Below are positions 56,638-64,000 of a DNA stretch of 64,000 nt, piece after piece. The first letter of the stretch is position 1. Each line of letters begins with the position of its first letter. The notes beneath the pieces are model-generated. The model worked only from the letters and a program-made list of their open reading frames with translations, was not told where the DNA came from and did no database searches. A program made the position numbers and the translations under genes. The stretch comes from Rhexocercosporidium sp. MPI-PUGE-AT-0058 (Eukaryota; Ascomycota; Leotiomycetes; Helotiales): positions 1,550,001 to 1,614,000 of the forward strand of contig JAGTJL010000002.1 of NCBI GenBank assembly GCA_020746875.1, in the 5' to 3' direction.

Positions 56638-57510
56638 ATGATGCCGGACACAGCACCATATGATATCCTGTTTATAGACCAGGCCCAAAATGAGGCCAAT
56701 ACTGTACCAACCCCGAATGATATAAATGGTTCCGAAATCTTGATCCACCAGTCCACTGGCTCACGACTTGTGAGGATGCAGCAAAGATTCGTCATGAAAT
56801 TCGGCGTTCAAGTTAACCCAATTGAGGCCCATAATATGCTTTACGTGGCTAAGTCTACGACGGTGCCTGTTCCTAGAGTCTACGCTATTTACCAGAGTCC
56901 TTCAGAGAACGAGAGCGTCGTCACATATATAGTCATGGAATATATTCCGGGAACGACACTTCTAAAACTATGGGCCAAGTTGGATCAAGCTCATAAACTA
57001 TCTATCGCTAAGACTCTTCGAACCTACTTTGATGAGCTGAGGCATTTAGAACACCTAGGCTATTTCGGCAATATTACAGGGGGACCACCACTTGATGACA
57101 TGTTCTCAGCGACGGAAGGAGCCCAGGAGGTGAAGACATCGTTTAAGACAGAGGATGAATTGATAGATTGCATAATTCGGATATACTTCCTCGAAACTGG
57201 CGACCGGATGGCCCACAAAACTCAGTATTACAAACATGTCTTGCCCACTATTCTTCGAGGCAATGGTTCTCCTGTCTTCACCCATAATGACTTTCAGAGG
57301 AAGAATATTATGGTCCGGCATGATGGAATGCTAATCATAATCGACTGGGAGTTTGCGTCATGGTATCCAACCTACTGGGAATACTCGACGGCTACTTATT
57401 CCAATGGTGGCTGGAACGATGATTGGCACGAATATGTACGGAGGGTATTGGACGAATACCCAAATCAGTCTCTTTGGCTATCAAGCATGAAGCTCGAAAT
57501 GTGGTCTTGA
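56638..57510 (+). CDS. Aminoglycoside-phosphotransferase-family (APH-like) kinase
   Basis: Intronless gene of 290 aa from ATG 56638 (a second ATG follows immediately at 56641). Kinase-like motifs are present: a Lys in RFVMKFG, the hinge YIVMEYIPGTTL, the catalytic loop FTHNDFQRKNIMV (H-x-D-x4-N; the usual Gly is Asn), and the Mg2+ motif IIIDWEFASWYPTYWEY. The WE(F)A...YPxYWEY ending is typical of the large fungal APH-like family, which is mostly uncharacterised and not antibiotic resistance. Substrate is unknown. The gene sits alone in a gene-poor, repeat-bearing stretch. No frameshift or missing catalytic residue is evident, so it is probably intact. Confidence 0.85.
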   Translation: MMPDTAPYDILFIDQAQNEANTVPTPNDINGSEILIHQSTGSRLVRMQQRFVMKFGVQVNPIEAHNMLYVAKSTTVPVPRVYAIYQSPSENESVVTYIVMEYIPGTTLLKLWAKLDQAHKLSIAKTLRTYFDELRHLEHLGYFGNITGGPPLDDMFSATEGAQEVKTSFKTEDELIDCIIRIYFLETGDRMAHKTQYYKHVLPTILRGNGSPVFTHNDFQRKNIMVRHDGMLIIIDWEFASWYPTYWEYSTATYSNGGWNDDWHEYVRRVLDEYPNQSLWLSSMKLEMWS

Positions 57511-58969
57511 GAATGCGTGTCGATGGCATCTGGCGTGACTTGGTGAATGAGGAGGGCTGATCTGAAATCGACATGTGCGCCCTCAGAAGTACCACTGAGC
57601 ACCGTTCAAGGGAAGGGTGGAGGCTAGCTTCTGACGAAGAAGATCATGACTTAGCTCACAAAAGAGCGAGAATCATGCTTTCTAGACGAATTCATAAGTA
57701 ATTACATGAATACTGGATCTTTGAACCTGAAGCAAATTACGTTAAAATGTCGTTCAGCAGAGAAAGATTGATATCAAGGGCGAGAGCTTGCCCTTGACGC
57801 CACCAGTGATGAGAACAATGGTTGATGACGACCCCAGACAAAACTATTCGGCTTCGATATTATGATTGCATTGCATTTTTCATCTCTTCAACCTTTCCCC
57901 ATACCAACAACATCGGGCACAAGATGCACATCATCCACCCTGAAGTCGTTGCGGTCTGGATCACCAACCGGGGCGTGTGGCTGCACGCCTGCTCTGATTT
58001 CGACGCACGTCGGCTGCAACTGGAGCACTCAAAACCAATGTCCAGCGGTCAACAAGGTCTGACCTCCCTAGTTGAGAGTTTGCCACTTCGTAGGTTATAA
58101 CCCTACACTAGGCTCTAGTCCAGAGTTCCTTGAGACACTGTATCCAGCACGATCCAGCGATCCTGTCCATGACCGAGGTGAAGAAAAGGGCAGGGAAGGC
58201 TGGTCGGTATGCGTAACCGGCAAGGGTATTAGCATCAGCTACTGGATGTTATTTCAACGATGGAAAATGATGAGGGAGGGAGGCGGTAGAAAATGGATTT
58301 GCATTCAGACGTATATTTTATTTTATATTTGGAGGCCTCCATATAAGCCGAGATATAAATTGATAATAACCTCGCTCGTCGTAATGGTCACTGACACACA
58401 CATTTTGTTACAAGCTTCCCCTCCTCTAATTCCCTCCTACACATAGGGCTCTCGGTGATTGTGACATGCAACTCAGGACCAAACAATTTAATAATGGCTT
58501 CATCCGCAATGCCCCTCAGCGTAACTTCGGATTTTGGTATGATCAGCGAGATTCCTTCCTTTAGGACAACAGGCAGAGACTGTTCCACTTTTTTTACTTT
58601 CGCGTTGAATAGATCCATCGCAAGTTGTTCCACGTCCCGTCAACAGATATCCAGGCTCAGCTGGCATCCACTTTTCGGACCAATTAGAACCATTACCCTG
58701 CTTCACTACTAGCGCTAGGTAATGTCTCACCAGACGAAGGGATAATATAAAGCCATAAATCACGCTGAAAATATATTTGGAAGTTCATTTGTGGTAAGAT
58801 CTTAAATGCTATTATATAGCCCGTAAGTCATTGCGGTTCGAAATATTAGACTCTCTGCCAAACATCTTAAAGAACTCTTCCGGTGCAGTTATCTGCTTCG
58901 CAGCAGACGACTCAGAGGCTTTGTTGCACCAAAAAAAAAGGAAGAAAAAAAAAAGAAAAAAAGCCCCTT
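57511..58969. other. Region without a supported gene
   Basis: 1.4 kb. Open frames of 80-120 codons occur on both strands (for example minus 58633-58388, IPKSEVTLRGIADEAIIKLF), but I recognise no family and no consistent exon chain. An A/T-rich purine run lies at about 58930-58965. It may be degraded coding DNA. Confidence 0.4.
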
Positions 58970-59436
58970 TTGCAACACGGGGATGAACAGAATGAAGGAT
59001 ATTCCTCTTCCATACCTTTGGAAACGGTTCCCTGTTGTCATTTGTTGTATTTGTCTTGGCCTGGTATCTACGAAGCAGAGCACAGCTCGTGTTTTGAATG
59101 TAAACTTGGCAATGGTCTTCGCCATTTCCTTCGCAATAACATCATCAAGCCCAGTACGAGTATGGAAGCTCCCGGAGCACATGCACTTATCCTTATCTTC
59201 ACTGATGTTGTCTTTGAAGCCATATGCCTCAGGATCATCCAACACCTTTGAGAAGAACTTATGGACATCCGAGGGTCAGCCAGGGTGCATCTAACTCAGC
59301 AGTACGCTGCAAGGTACTTACGGCGTCGCTGACGTTGTTGATTCCTATCCAAGAAGTGAACAGAGTGTTAGACCCATGCCAAAATGTGTCCCTCGAGTAC
59401 TTTGGCTGGAACAGATTTTTAACTTAGTAGGTGTAA
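58970..59436 (-). pseudogene. SGNH/GDSL-esterase relic (CE16-like)
   Basis: On the minus strand, 59427 to about 59322 reads LFQPKYSRDTFWHGSNTLFT then SWIGINNVSDA, matching the GIND-containing block of fungal SGNH/CE16 esterases. After a GTAAGT...CAAAG gap, 59256 to about 59100 reads VLDDPEAYGFKDN...CMCSGSFHTRTGLDDVIAKE, the C-terminal block. In active relatives that block carries a W-x-D-x-x-H-P-type catalytic Asp/His pair; here Cys, Gly and Thr replace the Trp, Asp and Pro, so the Asp is lost while His stays. The nucleophile Ser block and about 60 residues between the two parts are absent. I conclude a dead remnant. The family call is from memory. Confidence 0.5.
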
Positions 59437-59689
59437 TTATCTGGAATCGAAGCACCACCAACGCCAGATATGCTTTTGTCGCAAGCGAAGATGTGCCCAA
59501 CCAGAAAAGGGGGAGCGTTGGATGAGCGCCCGAGGCCGGACGCTAGCGACCTCCCCCACTTGTCACCAGCAAAGGCGTAATTGTGACTCCACCTACAAAT
59601 TCATATAACCCTAACATACAATCCAATATCAACTTCCATTCCCAACTCGAATTCTGCTTCATCTTCAACCCAATTGTTTAACAGTAGCC

Positions 59690-61003
59690 ATGGCGACCTC
59701 GGATACAAATGGTCTCAGTCAAGAGAACAAGGAAGACCATAGCACGGATCATGGACTCGCCAATCTCTCGCTCTCTTCGAAAACTATCCACGCCGATGAT
59801 TACTTAAATGAGGGTACAGATGTTGCACCACCGATGCATGTCTCGACTACCTTCCGGTACGATCGAAATCCAGAGAACTTGAAAGCATGGAATGAACGCC
59901 AGGTACTTGTTCCTATCTAAAGTTCAAAATGGGTAAAGCAGCTGATTAAATATTCAAAGCCTGGAGAGAGATTCGATGGTCATATCTACTCTCGCTATAC
60001 AGCACCAAACACCACACGCTTTGAAGCCATCCTCTCAGATATCCTCAAAGGTCCAACTCTGACCTACGGTTCCGGTCTGAGTGCTTTCCACGCCATGTTG
60101 GTCTTCCTCAACCCCAAGCAGATTTCCATCGGAGATGGATACCACGGCTGTCACGGCGTCATTGGCATCCACCAGAAACTCACGGGGCTCAAAAAGATTG
60201 CTCTGGACTGCCCGGCTGAAGAGCTCCAACCTGGTGATATCGTGCATGTCGAGACGCCGCTCAATCCTACTGGCACAGCGTACAACCTGAAAGCGTTTGC
60301 CGAGAAGGCTCATGCAAGGGGTGCTTTCCTCACAGTTGACGCTACGTTCGGACCACCACCTCTACAGGACCCGTTTCTCTGGGGAGCGGATATCGTCATG
60401 CACAGTGGTACAAAGTATGTTGGTGGACACTCGGATATGCTTTGTGGCATTCTGGCGGTGAACCCTAAGCGAGAAGGCTGGTTTGAGAAATTGTTTACCG
60501 AAAGGCAGTTTATTGGTAATGTCATGGGGAATATGGAGGGATGGTTGGGTATCCGGAGCGTGCGGACGTTGGAGGTTAGGGTCGAGAGACAGGCAGCCAA
60601 CGCAGCGAAGTTGGTGGCTTGGTTGGATGACGCGCTGCATCCCGAGAAGGATGGCGAATCTAAGGACGGCGAAATCATCCGGAAGGTGGTGGCTAAGATT
60701 GAGCATGCTAGTCTACAGGCTGGGGATATCAAGGATGGTTGGTTGACCAAACAGATGCCGAATGGGTTTGGACCGGTCTTCTCTATCTCCTTGAAAGAGA
60801 TGAACCTTGCTCGCCGACTACCGAGCACGCTGAAGCTTTTCCATCATGCTACTAGTTTAGGTGGTGTAGAGAGCTTGATTGAGTGGCGTTCAATGACTGA
60901 TTCGAAGGTCGATACTACTTTGCTAAGAGTTAGTGTTGGACTTGAAGGATGGGAAGATCTGAAAGATGACTTGCTTCAGGGCTTCAAGGCTCTTGCGGCA
61001 TAA
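59690..61003 (+). CDS. PLP-dependent Cys/Met-metabolism enzyme (cystathionine gamma-synthase/lyase-like)
   Basis: Two exons, 59690-59902 and 59960-61003, with a 57 bp GTACTT...CAAAG intron, give 418 aa. Fold-type I signatures: the substrate/PLP phosphate region YSRYTAPNTTRFEAIL and LTYGSGLSAFHAML, the conserved ETPLNPTG, the VDATFGPPPLQDPFLWGADI stretch with the PLP-ring Asp, and the Schiff-base Lys223 in HSGTKYVGGHSD. C-terminal SLGGVESLIEWR matches the usual SLGG-ES motif. Yeast YHR112C-type proteins are the nearest group I can name; their exact substrate is unsettled, so I do not choose between gamma-synthase, gamma-lyase and beta-lyase. Cytosolic location is likely. It is convergent with a Zn2Cys6 regulator gene 330 bp away. 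Confidence 0.9.
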
Positions 61004-61333
61004 AGGAATAATTGGTGACGGTTCTCTCGAGCACGCATTTATAATTCTGAAGAGTAGCTAGCCTTGCACTTTAGATAGCTCTGGGCTTTAGATTTGGCGT
61101 GAATGAGCAACTTTATGATCAAGTGATAACCACATGGTGGGCCAAGGCAGGTGAGGTATCTTCTGCGATTGATTTGGCACTATACAAATTCAAGTCTTAT
61201 ACTGTGGTATATGAATAACCCACCCCCCCCCCCCCCCAAAGAAAAGATCTCGCTAATCAAAACATGCTCCACAATCAACCAAGACCTCAGAATACCATTT
61301 GCTTGCTGCCATTCTGACCCGCCGTTTCGCTGC
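61004..61333. other. Convergent intergenic region with a poly-C tract
   Basis: 330 bp between convergent genes, with 15 consecutive C at 61223-61237. Nothing else is supported. Confidence 0.7.
61223..61237. repeat. Poly-C tract (15 nt)
   Basis: Fifteen uninterrupted C. Length polymorphism or sequencing error is likely at such a run. Confidence 0.9.
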
Positions 61334-62876
61334 CTAGGGTCGCGGTACCCCACATTTCAGCTTCTGCCTCACCAACCCAACCCTATTAATCTCCTCAATA
61401 GCCTCCATCAAATTCTCAAAAGACTGCCTCGTATGCGGCAGCAACTTACTCGTAAACGCATCAAGCACAGCATGTAAACAGCCCATCTCATGTAATATAT
61501 CAACAACCGTGGCATGGAACCCAGAAGATAAAGCGAAAGGTTTCAGCAACGGTGATTCGTAGACTGGATCAGAAGGCGAAGGATTGGTCGGACATGGTCT
61601 ATATGGTGGAGATGATGGTTGGAGAGCTTGAGATTCTGAGATTACTGCAGTGAGGTGGTTCGTTGTGCAGAGCATATGCAGGAATACACCTGCGACGGAG
61701 AAGGTTTGAATTCCGCCGCGGAGACTAATCATTTGTCGAAGACCGTTGAGGTGAGTCTCTACTTCTTCGGGTTCGCCGATGATGCTCTGTTATTCGAGTT
61801 AGTTCGGCTCATCGCAAAGAGTGTTGATGAGCCTATGGGGTGAAGAGGACTACTTACGACGATGTGCGTCAGGAGCAAAACAGCGGACAGCGTCTCGTCA
61901 CTCATTGCTTGAGCAGGATTACGCAAAGATTCATTCAGCACTCGGATTGTCTGAGCTTTGTAAAAGAGAGACTCGACTGTATCCCTACAGCCATGAAGTC
62001 CAGCGTCATGAACTGAGGCCACGTACAGCGTCGTGTTGAAGAGAATGGGATTGGCAATGGCTGCTGATAACCATGTAGGATTGGTACAGTACTGTGAGTG
62101 GATCCGGGTTGGGAAGAGTGCTAAAGTCGTTGTCCCTTCTCAGCGTTAGCTTTCCAGATGTTCCTCTAGACTTCTTCCAGACATACAATGATGCATCAGT
62201 GCGTGGACACGCGGAGTGCTTTTTGCAGGGAGCACTGAGAACGGGTCGACTCTCCCAGCCATGAGCACTGCATCCGACATGACAGGGTTGCAATCGCTGA
62301 CATTGGAGGAAAGACTCGGGAGATTACCACAGATTCTGCATACGCCAAAGACTGAATCGAGCAGCAGATTCGTGAATGCTGGAGTCTCGGAGTTAGTCAA
62401 GATCATTTGCGACTTAGGAAACTGTCATACCTGCATGATGGCAAGGACATGTACAACACCCAGGTTTTTGAGCAGAATTCTGTGAGCAAATCAAATCACT
62501 GTCCGAATTTGTATGTTCACTCGAGATATCAGACGTATCCGGTGATTCCGTCAAAGCTCGAAATGACTGCTCGTGGGGTGCAGCTTCTGTCGGCTTGCTT
62601 GCTGCGAACCGCACTGTCACCCTGGGCTCCCCTTTTTTGCTCGGTTTCTGACACTCATAATCACAACTTGTGATATTCTTGAAATGGACTTGACACCTTC
62701 TGCAGACTGGCTTTTGTTCATCGCACTAGACCCAATCAGCAAAGGTACTTTGTGATGAGGAGAAGATGAGCTCCAACCTTCACTTTCCTGACTTTGCAAG
62801 ACTTGCAGCCAGTTGTCGACTTTTTGTGTGCTCTCTGTGGCACGGGATTGGAGTGGATGTACATGGTGTGATCCAT
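61334..62876 (-). CDS. Zn(II)2Cys6 transcription factor
   Basis: Five exons, 62876-62778, 62725-62431, 62378-62187, 62120-61858 and 61786-61334, give 433 aa with every phase closing. The binuclear zinc cluster GCKSCKVRKVK-CDEQKPVCRRC...C follows C-x2-C-x6-C-x6-C-x2-C-x9-C, with the first intron placed between its second and third cysteines. After a Ser/Thr-rich linker comes a fungal-specific regulatory domain: RVDPFSVLPAKSTPRVHALM, NTTLYVASVHDAGLHGCRDT and VETHLNGLRQMISLRGGIQT, like the Fungal_trans_2 type. The start at 62876 (MDHTMYIHSNPVPQ) gives the usual short lead before the cluster; the upstream frame has no other ATG. DNA targets are unknown. The nearest gene is the PLP enzyme, but a regulatory link is only proximity. 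Confidence 0.85.
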
Positions 62877-64000
62877 AATGAGGGTCTTGCAAAATAAACA
62901 ACGACAGGTCTGGTTTGTTCTTGCACTCGACGGGTGTTCGGATTCGGGTGTGTTGTTCGAAGCCGTTGATGCAGTGTTAGATATATCAGCACTAGCCTCA
63001 TTCGAGCCAAACAACCTTGTCGTAGATCAAGATAGATGATTGGGTACTATTTTTCTGTCTAGTATAGTGATGATGTGGATGTTTTCCGGATTTCTTGAAT
63101 ACGAATTAACTTGGATCATTTCAGAGCGACCCGCGATTCGTCTATGTGAGAGCTCTGGTTCGGCATTGGTGTGAGAGTGAGGTGCGTGTTGAAACCATTC
63201 CTTGACCTCTACTGTAATATTGCAAGCCACTGTAGAACGTCTTGAGATTGTGAAAATTTCTAGGATCTGGTGAGGAGATGAAAGCTGTCCACGAGCGGTT
63301 GATGCACTCGCACTTTAAATGTGATGATTGTGCACTTTGCAGTTTAACTATTGTTTACTGACAATCAGATATGATTCAACAACATCAACCCTCGTTCTCG
63401 CCTTAATCGCTATGCAGCAGCAGATCAGTCTTGTTCAAACATGGATCCAATCGCCTTCACTTTGATTTAGAACTACCATCTTCGTGAATGTGTGCACTAT
63501 AGACTTTTTTCTCCTCTTCTGTGAGGTAGGTCACGAAATGACAGGGAGGGGATCGTCTGGATCTGTGGAAGATCGGTGTTTGTAAAACCCCCTGTTATTA
63601 ATCAGTTCAGATGCTATGCCCGGTAGCTTTTATGCCTTGTTTAGACTCCTTGAAGATTGCTTACTTGATTCTCTTTTATTTTTATTTCGGGATTCTATAT
63701 TTCTGAGCATTAAAGTGCGTTCATGGAAAGAGGAAGAATGACCTACTGCTACTTCAGCGCTGTTTCCTGCCGCTTGTACAGCTGCAGCAAATTTTGAACC
63801 GCTGGCCCGTTCAACGTCGACAATTGTAACACCGCCGGTCAATGTGATGAATCGCCTTGAACATAACCATAAACCCTGCTGAACATAGCTATCGAGGTAG
63901 CTGAGCTATCTGGGGAAAAGTAAGATGTTATTGATACAATTATTGCTATCGAGTTGAAATGCACAATGTGAATTAACGGCCGGCTCGAAGTTTACGGTAG
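62877..64000. other. Right-end region without a supported gene
   Basis: 1.1 kb upstream of the Zn2Cys6 gene, including its probable promoter. A minus-strand frame near 63842-63750 (TGGVTIVDVERASGSKFAAA) has coding-like composition and a GT at its end, so it could be an exon of a gene extending past the window, but I cannot assign it. Confidence 0.4.

Noticed and set aside
57822..58100. Plus-strand 92-codon frame downstream of the APH-like gene
   Set aside because: No domain or homopolymer-free conserved stretch; alternative frames are equally open.
58388..58633. Minus-strand 81-codon frame with coding-like composition
   Set aside because: No family recognised, and no start or splice context that joins it to the nearby esterase relic.
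63630..63842. Minus-strand frame at the right end with coding-like sequence
   Set aside because: Too short and no recognisable family; could be an exon of a gene beyond the window but cannot be supported here.
1..64000. CRISPR array, prophage, bacterial operon or secondary-metabolite cluster
   Set aside because: No direct-repeat/spacer array, no phage genes, eukaryotic gene structure throughout, and no PKS, NRPS or terpene-synthase backbone gene. A lone partial FMO and a Zn2Cys6 regulator 60 kb apart do not make a cluster.

Overview
This window is nuclear DNA of a filamentous ascomycete (Pezizomycotina; I would guess Leotiomycetes/Helotiales, but that placement is inference). The evidence is dense protein-coding genes on both strands with 49-140 bp GT-AG introns, CTAAC-type branch points close to the acceptors, long low-complexity Ser/Pro-rich fungal proteins, and families such as tricalbins, Mph1, Tvp38 and Zn2Cys6 regulators. 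There is no bacterial-style operon, CRISPR array, rRNA or convincing tRNA.

Layout. 0-5 kb: the 5' part of a flavin monooxygenase (minus) diverges from the DNA-repair helicase Mph1. 6.6-10.1 kb: a six-exon uncharacterised protein with an intronic decamer repeat, then the small U2AF subunit. 11-13.3 kb: an eight-exon oxysterol-binding-protein homologue (minus) ending in a FFAT-like motif. 15.2-20.9 kb: a tricalbin (minus) whose SMP lipid-transfer domain is split by an 896 bp intron carrying a decayed zinc-finger ORF. 23.2-26.7 kb: a large unknown fungal protein. 28.7-32.3 kb: a TRP/Flc-like membrane protein. 34.2-38.0 kb: an F-box/propeller protein with a CaaX end (minus). 39.1-40.8 kb: a coiled-coil protein with four Cys-Pro motifs. 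41.2-43.7 kb: a CUE-CCCH-DUF1771-Smr protein (minus). 44.8-46.0 kb: Tvp38. 46.5-49.9 kb: valyl-tRNA synthetase (minus), divergent from a MutL homologue at 50.6-53.4 kb. 53.9-59.4 kb is the accessory-looking part: a disrupted small gene, an inverted-repeat element, hairpin clusters, an APH-family kinase and an SGNH-esterase relic. 59.7-62.9 kb: a PLP-dependent Cys/Met-type enzyme convergent with a Zn2Cys6 regulator. The last 1.1 kb holds no supported gene.

Functionally most genes are unrelated housekeeping neighbours. Two encode likely ER membrane-contact lipid-transfer proteins 2 kb apart on the same strand (the ORP with a FFAT motif, and the tricalbin). Exon structures were built by hand from splice signals, phase and protein continuity, and the summed exon lengths divide by three in every spliced model. 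No homology search was run. I see no clear undescribed multi-gene system. The most interesting items are single-gene architectures (CaaX F-box, terminal-exon FFAT, possible non-AUG valyl-tRNA synthetase leader), the gene-in-intron relic, the intronic decamer array, and the disrupted gene at 54 kb.
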